A stretch of DNA of 64,000 nt. Source: Phlebotomus papatasi (lineage: Eukaryota > Arthropoda > Insecta > Diptera > Psychodidae). Both the position numbers and the translations under genes were made by a program. The notes beneath the pieces were generated by a model, which worked only from the letters and a program-made list of their open reading frames with translations, was not told the origin of the DNA and searched no databases. Of this stretch, positions 24,601 through 36,200 are shown in pieces. The stretch is taken from the NCBI RefSeq assembly GCF_024763615.1, contig NC_077222.1, forward strand, positions 8,122,001 to 8,186,000. The letters are read 5' to 3'. How positions within the stretch are numbered: position 1 is the first letter of the stretch; the number at the start of each line of letters is the position of its first letter.

Positions 24601-25370
24601 TTGTGGATGATAAGAATCTTTCGCTATTTTTGATGATTGTTTAGACTCGAAGTACAAAGCGATGAAGCCAAGACACAAACCAGTTAATTATCGAAAAACT
24701 TGATTTTCCTTGACACCAAAGATTTTTGATTGTCGTATAGATGGCGCAAGGGTAAAAAAAACCTTGTCCAAAGAGTTTTCAATCCAACCGCTAGGAAATT
24801 CTAAAAAGAATCCTTGCCATTGATGCATAATTTGCTTATGGAAAGATGTGTCTGTGCTGTATATAAACTTTCGAGCATGTCACTCAAACTTTCAATTTCT
24901 AAAAGTAAATACGAATTACAAGACAGTATCAACATAACCATCAAAACTAATCTATTTTCCTAAAATTTATGAATTCTTACAACGATTTCCATACGAATTC
25001 ACAATATTTACTGGTAAAAGTGTGTTGAACAGTTAAAGAAGTTTGTGTCTTTGCTAAACTGTTACATGTCTTCGCTATTAATAAAATGTATAAATATGCA
25101 AAAAAACCCGTGTGGTTGGGGTACCCATCGGGCGCGTCCCAGGTGGCGGATAGGGAATGGCTGTAGTTGGTTTTAGAACTGGCTATAGTTTGTTTGGAAA
25201 TAGCTATAGGCACGTATCGGCATCTTTGCGTCTACGAGAAGTCCTTAGTGAATACTAAACCGCGGACCACCCCAAAACCCGTGTCTCCTGGGTAAGGAGG
25301 CCTGTGCATCAGGTTTGCACCCTGTTGTCACAGTAACCTGTCAGCAAAAAAACACAACAAAGAGCCTCGG

Positions 25371-25550
25371 ATGTCGGACGGATTGCACCGGAAACGACCT
25401 ACGCGAGACAATGGACAAGCTGTTGCTTCAACCGCTGGTCCCGGGGTCGGAGGGCACCAGAGTAACGGAAGAGGCTCTGGAGTGACATCAGGTTTGACAA
25501 GCCTACCACGACGACAACGGCACTTCAGAACGACAAAAAGTCGGAGGTAA
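25371..25550 (+). pseudogene. LINE ORF N-terminus, cut by the internal deletion
   Basis: ATG at 25371 opens 59 codons (MSDGLHRKRPTRDNGQAVAS ... LTSLPRRQRHFRT) to a TAA at 25548. LPRRQR.FR is the lead-in to the endonuclease domain in RTE-like LINEs (normally followed by .TWNVR). Instead, the DNA jumps to TTKSRR, which in the next frame is KKSEVMVISR of the RT thumb. The junction is at about 25525-25540. Confidence 0.6.
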
Positions 25551-26212
25551 TGGTGATTTCCCGAGAATCTGTGGGATGCACTCTACATGTTAGTGGAGCC
25601 TCATTGACACAGGTGAAGAAGTTCAAGTATCTCGGGGTGTTATTCACGAGTGATGGTAGGATGGAGGCAGAACTCTCGTCGCGAATCGGTCAGGCTTCTG
25701 CAGTAATGAGGGAGCTTGGCAGAAGCGTGTTGAGGAAGGTCGAGCTTAGTCGATCGGCTAAATTATCGGTTTTCAAAGCTGTGTTCATTCCTATTCTCAC
25801 CTATGGTCATGAGATTTGGGTAATGACCGAAAGGGTAAGATCGCGAGTACAAGCTGCCGAGATGAGGTACCTTCGAGCGGTAAAGGGAATCACTCGTAGA
25901 GATCGAGTGAGGAATGTGGCCGTTCGTGAGGAACTAAGAGTCGAGGAGCTGCTTCTTCGGGTTGAGAGATCACAACTTCGATGGTATGGACATGTTCAAC
26001 GCATGAATGAAGAAAGATTCCCCAGAAAAGCTATGCAAGCCATTGTGAGGAGACCTCGGCCTCGAGGCAGACCTAGGACAAGGTGGCTGAATCAAATTCA
26101 GAATCTTGCCTTGGAACGCCTCGGGATCGAACTCGAACATCTTCCTGAAGTGGCGGAGGACCGACAGGCGTGGGCTGCTAGATTGGATGTCATGGGCCCG
26201 CGACCCCAATAG
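25550..26212 (+). CDS. LINE reverse transcriptase C-terminal region (after the YxDD box)
   Basis: An uninterrupted 220-codon frame. KKSEVMVISRESVG and FKYLGVLFTSDGRMEAELSS are the post-catalytic RT motifs; LRWYGHVQRMNEERFPRKAM and GRPRTRWL are the typical C-terminal end of these LINE proteins. The catalytic aspartates lie in the deleted part, so it cannot reverse-transcribe. The frame is undamaged over 660 bp, which suggests a young insertion. The ATG is internal to the original ORF and need not be used. Confidence 0.8.
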   Translation: MVISRESVGCTLHVSGASLTQVKKFKYLGVLFTSDGRMEAELSSRIGQASAVMRELGRSVLRKVELSRSAKLSVFKAVFIPILTYGHEIWVMTERVRSRVQAAEMRYLRAVKGITRRDRVRNVAVREELRVEELLLRVERSQLRWYGHVQRMNEERFPRKAMQAIVRRPRPRGRPRTRWLNQIQNLALERLGIELEHLPEVAEDRQAWAARLDVMGPRPQ

Positions 26213-26963
26213 GGATAAGCGGTTGAAAATGAATGAATGAATGAATATGCAAAAAAAACAACGATAGACTTTTTGGAAAATGCTCAATGCATTGCAAAGC
26301 GAGGTTTCGGCACGATAAAGATTCCACTTTATTTAGTCACAAATTTATTAGCGAAATTTCCGGTTGTAGATTGCAAGAAGTATTTTTCTTTTTCAGTTCA
26401 GCTGCCATAAGATCAGTCTCATAAATAAATTTTTGATAATCTCTTTGCGCTGCAATGTAACAAAACGTTCCAGTTGGGGGTTGAAGTGTCTGATGCAAAG
26501 GAAAAGAAACATACGAGAAGCACTTTTATGGTTGAATCTCTGTGAAAAGCAATGTCTCCCATTTTTCTTTGCGCTACATCAGACATCGTTCTTCCATATG
26601 CAACAATGCAGGTGCATATGCTATGTTTATATATATATTCAAAGAGGGAAAAACGGTGTTTGCCTCACAGGAGATATTCTTAAGGAGGAATATCGCGTAG
26701 AACTGTGAGGGAGGAACATGAAATATGATGGAAAGTTCTTGTTATATTTGATTACGCTATTTCCACACATACAAAACTTTCAAATGCCTCATAAATGCGT
26801 CTATCATTGTTACTTGGTCTCGCATCTCGAATGAGTTTCGAGAATGGGGATGTTGCTATTATTCTTGGGTAGAAAAACTTTCGACATTAATTATTCTCGG
26901 GTATTCTTGGGAACAACACTCACGGACTAGAAATTAATTAGTATTGCTTCCTGACTTTCACAG

Positions 26964-27285
26964 ATATGACTATGAAATGCTACTGCAGAATTCAACGTTT
27001 TGCCTTGTTCCACGGGGACGTCGTTTGGGGTCATTTCGATTTCTTGAAGCTCTTCAGGCTGGATGCATTCCAGTGCTGCTATCAAATTCCTGGGTGCTTC
27101 CATTTCAGTCCAAAATTGACTGGACACAGGCAGCTATTTGGGCTGATGAACGTCTTCTGCTGCAGGTGCCGGATGTTATAAGATCCATCTCAGCCAGTCG
27201 CATCCTGGCACTGCGGCAACAAACCCAGGTACTCTGGGATAGGTATTTCAGTTCCATCGAGAAGATTGTATTCACAACTTTTGAG
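26964..27285 (+). CDS. ttv: tout-velu exon: C-terminal part of GT47 domain
   Basis: The acceptor is ctgactttcacag ending at 26963; the donor is GAG/GTAAGT at 27286. The first base completes a codon from an exon outside the window, then 107 codons follow, starting YDYEMLLQNSTFCLV and ending IEKIVFTTFE. Motifs RRLGSFRFLEALQAGCIPV and LALRQQTQVLW are EXT family signatures. The exon ends in phase 0. Confidence 0.95.
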
Positions 27286-30200
27286 GTAAGTGCTCATTTT
27301 TGACCTAAAATTAGTCCAATCAATATTTTTTTACAGAAACGAAAATATTTCTTTATTTTGTAAATCCAATTAGAAATTATGTTAGTCGACACTATCTTTT
27401 GGGTTTTTCAAAATCCGAACTTCGGATGTAGTTTTTTTTTCAGGTAAAAATAACGTAATATTGAGGTAAAAGAGTGGATAAAGTGCTGGAATACCTCAAG
27501 TCATTTCAGTGACGTTTGAATAACGTTTTCATGACCTAATTTGTACACTTTAACAAAATTTTGCCACCCGAAAATGTTTTGAATAAGCCGAAGAAGTTTT
27601 CGGCAGACCTTCGGCTTAAGACGAAAGGAGACTAAACTTGTGTTGTGGATTTAGAAAACCGTCGTAAGACCGCTAATTCCTTAGGCAGCTGTGCTTTGAT
27701 GCACGAAAGTCGAATTTAAAAATTCGGTGTGGTCACTTCAAAGCGGCTTCAAAGACTAGCCTGTCTTGCGAGCCTCAGTGGATCAGTTGATAGAAAATAC
27801 TATTTCTATGACTGTGAGGTCTTGGGTTCAATACTCGAGAACTGCCGTGAGATGTTCTGATGCGCCTTAAGAAAACACCTCAACTTTCTCTAAGTAACTT
27901 GGTTTATTTCTTCACAGGTCGGCTTCCAATATAATAATGACAGTTTTACACCAATTGCATAGACTAAAAGAATATTTTACAATTGAGGGTACGGCTCGGA
28001 CTTTGGACATTGTCCAGCCTGAATCTAGAGCGTTAGCAGTCAGCAATTATAATATTAACCCTCTACTTTAGAGGTGTGCAAGAAACGTTGAAACCGAATA
28101 AACGTCAAAATAAGTTTGTTTTGGTAGCGTTTTGACCATTGACGTACATGCTTTATTTGACGTTTATTCGATTTTTCAACGGTTCATGCACGCCTCTACT
28201 CTACTTGCACATTACAACCGTATCAGTCTCGAATTCGTCCACTGATTAAACGAACTTACCTGGGGGTGGATTACGTAAGTAAGTGAACCCGGTGAATGAT
28301 AACACACACATTTTGTATTATTTTAACACCAATTTCACTCCATTTTTGTTAAAATATCGCGGAAAACTTAGAAAATTTGTGAAAAATTACATGACCACTG
28401 AACAAAAATAATGAATTTTGACGTCTTCGAATTCACTCTAGCAGTCTTTCACCACAACTGATTCACTCACTCATTCATAATCACTTTTTTAGCAGTTGTG
28501 AACGCGAGCGGTGAATCGTTCACTTGTGAACGCTTCACCAGTGAACGTTCACGATTTTTACATAATCCACCCCCGATTTCGATTTCAAAAGTCTATATTT
28601 TCTCCTATTGGTTATAATTCTACCTTAAAAGCTAACATGGTTTAATTTATGAGTACTAGGTACCCTTTGTGGAACCTTCGTTGTACATTTTAAAATGACG
28701 TGCTAGAAGCACTGTATCTGTCTTTGCTGATCTTTTAAAAGTTAAAAATAATTTGTGTTAAACACAGGAAAAAGAGTAAAACCTGCATTTTTGTCATGGT
28801 GCATTTTTGTCATGGTTAATCCACCCCCAGGAACTCAATTTGCTAACTTCATGGCACTTATGTGTTGCTCACATGAAGTATATGCTTAAATGTAAAATGG
28901 CTTGGAGCGCAGCCTTTACCCTGTACTGAGTACTGAGCTATGGATAGCATTCGCCAGGAAATCTATGGCTAAAAGCAAGACCACAACAAGACTTTCTTTA
29001 TTGTTAACCCTCTAACAGTGTTTTCTATAATATGCAAAAATAGTAGTTAAATAATTTTGTCTAGGGTAATTAATGGTCCACTGAACTCAAAAAAACCATC
29101 CGTTCTTCATTATCTCATTTCGTTCGGGCGCCAGGTGAGAAAAGGTAAAGACCGCCTGGAGGCGGTCATATCGGTTTAAGGCATAAAAAGACTGAAATAT
29201 TTTTTATTGAAAAATAGTGAACAAATAGTGAAATAAATGAATTTTAAACGTTTTTTATGGATGAATGTTGTATTATTATCTAAGAAATGATAATTTTTAG
29301 GAAAAAAACGTTTATAATTTGTATAATTAGACGTTAATGAAGCTCAAGGTATGGCAATAAGACCGATTTTAAATGAATAAGTCACAGGCTAAGTAAGAAA
29401 ACGTCATCTTCTTGTATAATTTGAAGGTCCTTTGAAATACATTGCTCATTTTCGGGTTTTATTTCACGATCTGGGGAATTTAAGGACGAATTAGGGAATT
29501 CATTATCACTGTTGAAGTCTGCTTCTTTATCAATTTCGGTTAATTCGCAGAAATCGACCATTTTACTCATTCTGGACAGTCTTCGTGTAATCTCAATTGT
29601 TTTTTATGATAATATATTGCATAATAATAATATATTTTACTAGAACAACTAAAACAATTAAATAAAAATATCGGTAATTTTTGAAAATTTTACCCTTGAA
29701 CCGATAAGACCGCCCACAGGCGGTCTTCCTTTTTGTATTCTTACACTCAAACTTCAAGTTTTTTCACATTTATCAATCGAAATATACAAACTAGAACAGC
29801 ATATCTTTCAGAAAATAATATTCTTATTACAGTTAGATTACTTTAAAACAATCTTTTTTGCACTTGAAAACGAAAAATGTCGCGAACGACATTTTGTTGT
29901 TTTTTCTCTGACCTGTCACACAAAAGTGAAGATGCTAATCAAACGAAAGGTCAAAATGAGTTCATATCTTCAGAAAATATGTTAGCAAGACTATGACTGA
30001 GGACACTGTAGATGTTTTAACTTCAAATAAGTAATATTACCGCAGTAAATACGATTTATAGAATGACCGCCTGGAGGCGGTCTTACCCGTTAGAGGGTTA
30101 AGTAAACCTATAAACGTCATTCACAGATCGAGCTATATGAGCGAAATCTATGTCAAATTGTCTTGCTCATTCTCGTCCGCACCTCCGAAGACATGTTTAC

Positions 30201-33200
30201 AAAACAAAAGTTACAATTTCCTTTATAAACATCTTGACTGTTTCGTGAACAAAGGTAATTGTGCGTACCCTATAAAAATTGCTGAAACTACACTCTTAGA
30301 AAAGTTTCGACATCATTACTATTGAAAATTAGTTGGTCGGCTGATTATTATCAAATCTATTTAAAATAGTTCTCATAATCTTAAAACATTTTTCTCATAA
30401 TAATTTTATTAGTAGTGAGAACATAGGGCAATATTTACGTGGATAAGTTGCGGCAATTATTTCATAATGGTTTCATACAATTATATTTGCTTTTGTTAAT
30501 TAAATGAAATCGATATCCCAACTAATATTGGTCACTAATTGCTTTTAGTTCTCACAACTAATGCAAATTAATGCGCCTATATTTTCATAAAGTTCTGACA
30601 ACTTTTTCAATAGTAAAGAGTGGTTTTATACTTATGTGTTGAAGCTTTCTCGAGCTATATAGTAACCACAACTAATATGATATAGTTATTACAGCCAATA
30701 AGATGGGTATCAACTCCATTTATATAGTTATTGGAACTAATATGTTATAGTACCCGTTACTAATCTAATTTAGTTATGATAACTAAATGAAAAAGATACT
30801 GTAACTAATATTGGTCAAGTATTTCATTAGTTACCCTAGCTAAATATATGGATGGGACTATGATTACTATATTTTATAGTTTCCATAACTGTATATGAGG
30901 TAGTTGGGACTAAATTTTTCTAAGAGTGTAAACAAACTTTGTACAACTACTTCAATCCATAGAATAGAAAAGGATATGCTGGGTAACTTGAAAAATGGTG
31001 CTTAATTCTAATGTTTGAATAGTTCTCTGAGTAAAGCAACAAAAAGTTTTGTTTAGAAGAAAGATTATAGTGTGAAATGAGGTGCAGACATGAAAATCCA
31101 TAGTTATATATGGATGAAACGTAAATCATTCAGTTTAATTAGTATTCCATTTTCAAATAGAGGATGTGTTGGAATAGGGTAAAAAAAACAATGGGAAATA
31201 TTTGAATAGTACTGTAGCGTGCTCAATTCTAGCTATTTTCACCACTATCGACCACCTATTGCTCCTCAGGGGTTGCACTTTAAGCGATTTGGAGTTTACA
31301 GAGAAAAAAGGATGTGTACCAGATGATGGGAATATTCTATTTTCCTCACCAATGTTCTGTTTGCCATGGAAAATAAACTTCCCAATTCATTGTAGGGGTG
31401 CTTTTGTTGCTTCTTCTCCTTCACTATATAAAGGACTATTGGAGAGACGATTTTCAAGAAATTGTAGCTATATAGATTAGCTTATTTCCATATTTTCACT
31501 GTTAAAATAAACAATGTAATTTGCAAAGATATTTTCTTTACTTCATCTGACCTCAATTAATTCACTTATCAAAGAAATACTGAAACCAATATTGGCGATC
31601 TTTCTACAATTCATTTGAATATTCCCAATAAGGATAATACCATTATACTGAATTGTTCTCTTGGAATACCTTATGCTATATCTTAAAGTGTTATCGTTAT
31701 CTGTGAGGAGATACATGGAATGTTGAGCCTGCAGTATTATTGTTTAATGATATTATTGCGGACCTGTTTTTAGGAATATTCTGGACCTAGGGGGTATTGC
31801 ACAGCGTTCAGTACGGTGTGAAAACTATGTCTTGAAGAATTTTACATTTATTCGTATACTTCATGCTAGCAACACTTATACGTCATGAAGTAAATCAAGT
31901 GGTAGAGTACTCTCTCTATGATGCAAGTACAGTAGAGTCTCCTAAATTCGAACGCTCGGGGGGTATTTTTGACATTTCTCACCTCCCAAATTCGAACGAT
32001 TTTTTCAAAACTAACGAAATTTATGTAAGATTAAATTGTACTTTGAATCAAATTCCCGTACTTTCTCGCAAGTCTTAGTGGTAACATACTTCCTTTTCAT
32101 TTTACACGACCATAATATATGTAAACATTCAGGAAGAAGCACATAATATAATTTTCATTCACCAAGAATACGAACTTTCTAACATAACCTCACAATTGAC
32201 ATTTTGAATCCAAACGGCGTTCGAATTTGAGAGATTCAGATTTGAGAGACTCTACTGTACTCGAGTTCGAATCCTCTTTAGGTCACCAGGAATTTTTCTG
32301 GCATTAAAGGTGTTCGAATTGCATCCAGTAAGCATCACTACACTTAATTCCACTGGACATGGGACTGTCGATCCCATCCCTGTCGAAAAAAAATAAATGG
32401 CACGAAAATCTCACTTGTGAAAAAGCATAGTTCCTCTATGGGAACTTATGACAGCATTATTATATTTTAAATTCATCCTTTTCTATAAAGCTGAAGTACC
32501 TTCTCTATGCACTATTAAGGCGTAAGAGATTCTCCAAACATCTGCTCTTGTAAAGTTAAATTAAGTGTTTTGAGTAGAAACTCTTTGACTTTGTCAAGAT
32601 TTTCCTGCAAATTTTCCAGCTCCTTCAGTTAATTCATAACATTGTTATTATATTACTTCTATGTTTCTAAATTTACAAAGGATTTAAAAGATCAAGTGTC
32701 TCAATTCTGTTCCAGTATACCGACATTAAGAACATAATTTATAAACTACTTCCAAATTCCTGATTTTAATCTAGTTTAAACGGAATTTTTCTAAGGACCA
32801 AAGTTCCGGGTAATTTATTAAATTCTTGAGCATTAAAATCGGTCAAGAACTTAATATAGTCTTCAGGTTCTGGTTGTTACCTTTACCTTCTGCTTTCAGT
32901 CGGCTTTCTTATATTTTGTATCGAATTTTACATAATAAAACTTATTTATCAATATCGTGGACTAAAATTTCAGGGTTCCTCTGGGATAAAACTATCAATC
33001 TTCTACCATATTTTTATCCAGAAAATACGAGAAAAAATGACGATTCGTGGTTCATGACTGAATTGATAAGAAATCAATCAAATGAGTTATGGCTCTGGCA
33101 CACCTTTTAGGCCAGGAAAATTTCGTGAAGTCAAAACCCAAATCTCCTTTCTCTAACGCTGTTCATGTACCTATCTCACTGTTTCGCACTTTTCTTCTTC

Positions 33201-36200
33201 TTCTTTTAAACGTCACTGAAATTACAAATCAGTTTATTCGAATTTTAAGTGCAGAAGACTGGGACAAATATATTCAAAATGTTTGAGAAAGAACAAGATG
33301 TGAATTTTGATTTTATTAAATTTTCGTAATCTAAAATGTGTGCCAGAGGCATTAGAAATGCTTTCAGGACTTTTAAATCAATAAAAGTTCATACCTTTTT
33401 CAGACACGTTTGATGTTTCTATCCCAAACTATTCTTTCTTTTTCTTTTCGTAAACATCAAAACAAATTCAATTTAAATTCAGGTGCGAAAAGCAAGATAG
33501 ACATTCACAGTTAATTTGTGAAAGACACGAATAGAAATTTTGATTTCACGAAATTTTCCTGATCAAAGTGTGCTGAAGGCATAAATTATTCAAAATGGTC
33601 AGTAAAAATCAATTTTGATCAGTTGAAATTCCTTTTTTATGCCTCTGGTACAACTTTGACATCAATAAAATTTCATGAAAACAAAATTCGCGTCCCTTTC
33701 TTTCTCAAAAGATTTGCATAAGTCTGTCCTACTCTTTCGAGTTCAAAATTGAACTGAACTACAGTATAGTTCCTCAAATTTGAACTTTATGTAAAGAAAG
33801 TTTTGTGTAGAGTCTGAAGTAGAACCCTTTTTCTCTCCTGTTTCCTCAATATTATCGTATTACATTAACTTCTGTAACAAACTTCATTTATTTTACAACA
33901 AATTACATTGATATATTTTCTAAAGTCATTTTTCTTAATTTAGGGAAAGTGCATTTCACATCAATTTCGTTACGTTTTTGAAAATATTGTTCAAATTTGA
34001 GGAGTTGGAAATGTTATCTATACACCCCAAACGTTCAAATTTGAGGAACTCTACTGTAAATTTAATTAAATGTGATGTCCAAAAGAAGAAGAAGAGTACG
34101 AAAGAGTAGGATAGACATATGCTAAACTTTTGAAAAAGAAATGGATGTGAGTTTTGATTTCATGAAATTTTCCTAATCTAAAATGTGTGCCGGAGTCATT
34201 CTTGTCAATAAAAAGGTGATCAAGAAGCTATTTAATCAAAATCAAACCGATAATAACAATATGATTCACAACTTCTTAATTTTCGATTATCCAAGAACAT
34301 TTAAGTATTTATGGACATTTACAATTGATATTGGTGACATCTCTGACTCGACAGAAAATTCAACACATTAAGTTCATATTTTTTCTGAAGAGAATTACAT
34401 AGATTTGCTCCTTGACTTTTCTAGAATGTTACTGTTTAGTGAAAATTCTTTAGATATAATTTGAAAACTTCTTAAATACAAGACAAATATGCGAGTGCAA
34501 AATGCTTCTATTGGAAACAAATTAATCCAAATGGAGACAAGGGAAAGTTTCTAATTGGAGACAAAGAGCGTGAACGAAAGTGAAATCGCGACGAAAGGCT
34601 TCTAAAACCTTGTTGAGTTGCTCTTGAGTGCAGGATTTGTTCTTATTCTTGGTCTTTTCTCCTTTCCCATCTAAAACAATAAGAAAATCTCTCTAAAAAA
34701 ATCACATTTCCGGGGTTTCCTATTGAAGCATTTGCAGACACTTTAGAAAAACCCTTTTTGTACACGAAATAGGTAATTATTTAATTTGAAAACTTCACGT
34801 ACCATTAACAGTAAAGATTAGCACTTAACTAAAATTATCCAAAAATATGACACATAAATGTTAAACAAAACGAATAAATAACAGTCACCTTATTGTGTTT
34901 TTCATTGGAAAATATGGTCGATCGATGAAGAAAACGATGGTGAAAAGGTACACTTTTAATTTTTCTGTGATATTAACAAATTAAAATTTGTGAATATGAA
35001 TGGATTTTCACTTTATTTGGAGCAAAATTAACTAAATAATGAAACTGCACAGTAAAAAAAATTTACAAGGATAATCGTTGCTTTTTTACCACGATTATTC
35101 TTGTAAAGTGACACAAATTAAGTATTTCAACAAAACGTGTAATCTGAAAATGTATAATTTAAATTTCATGTCATTGTAAACCGTGTTATCAACTGGGAAT
35201 GATTACACAGTTTTGTATATTTTCTTACATATTTAGTGTAAAATTACACATTTTTCAAATAAAAGGTGTACAAATTACACAGTTTTCAGACAAAATGTGT
35301 ACAAATTACACAAATGTGTATTAGTACACACGATCACATGTTTAATGTAAAATTTACAATGAAAATCATGGTAAAGCAGCCAAAAAATTTTTACTGTGTG
35401 TGGTATAGAAAATATATAAATATAATAATTTATTACTGTATTTATCGTGAAAACAATTATGTTTCCATTTGGAGTAGCGAAAAATTTCCATTTGGAGCAG
35501 GTTTTGAATTAGCTTAATTTACCTTAATATGCACTCTATATATTTACACGGAAGTGTTTCTCGGGAGTTCGAGATATCCGCAAAGCCTCGGACGCTTTAT
35601 TGTCCCTTTTTTTAAAAGAAGTTGTGAATCTTCTTGACATTATCGGTCCGATCAGAACGGATTTATGATCACTTTTTAGTTTTTTGCTGACTAATATGGG
35701 CAATTTGGTGTCTTTACTGACGAATTTGTCGATTTTCTGATCAACTTGACTTTCAAGCAATAGTGTAGACGCAATTTTAGCACGGACTCTACACCATCCG
35801 AGACACATTCCAAATAGCAATGTTGTCAATTCTGTGTGGTTATGCTCGTATTTCTCTGCTAGGATTAGAATTCAAGTGGAGAAAGGCAAAACAACTCACT
35901 GGTTTCCAAATTCAAGCTAAATATTTCTACGAAAAATAGTTTGATACTGAACTTTCATCAGCGAAAATTGATAAATTGGTGAGATTATTGAGAATTTAAG
36001 CCATATACGTTACGGAATATTTTGCAATACATCAGCTTTAGAATAAGATACTCGCTTGTAAATGTGCAAGAGATAAATGGAATTGAATTTAAATTATGCC
36101 CTGCAACTCTACAACATTTTTTTGTTTTTTTTTTAGTGAATAATTAGCGTAATAAGGGTAGTTTTTTTTATTGAGGCACAGTTTTTTTTTCGAAACAAGC

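Larger units (their letters stand above)
25107..26243 (+). mobile_element. Complete internally deleted LINE (SIDE-like) with perfect 14-bp target duplication
   Basis: AATATGCAAAAAAA at 25093-25106 is repeated at 26244-26257. The element starts with a GC-rich leader (CCCGTGTGGTTGGGG), has an ORF start at 25371, loses the endonuclease and reverse-transcriptase core, resumes at the C-terminal region and ends in TGAA tandem repeats. The base composition differs sharply from the AT-rich host. The tail and the protein C-terminus are in the style of RTE/CR1-type LINEs; exact clade not decided. Confidence 0.85.

Noticed and set aside
26433..26708. 91-codon frame just before the tout-velu exon as its upstream exon
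   Set aside because: It shares nothing with the EXT1 sequence expected before YDYEMLL and lacks a suitable donor.
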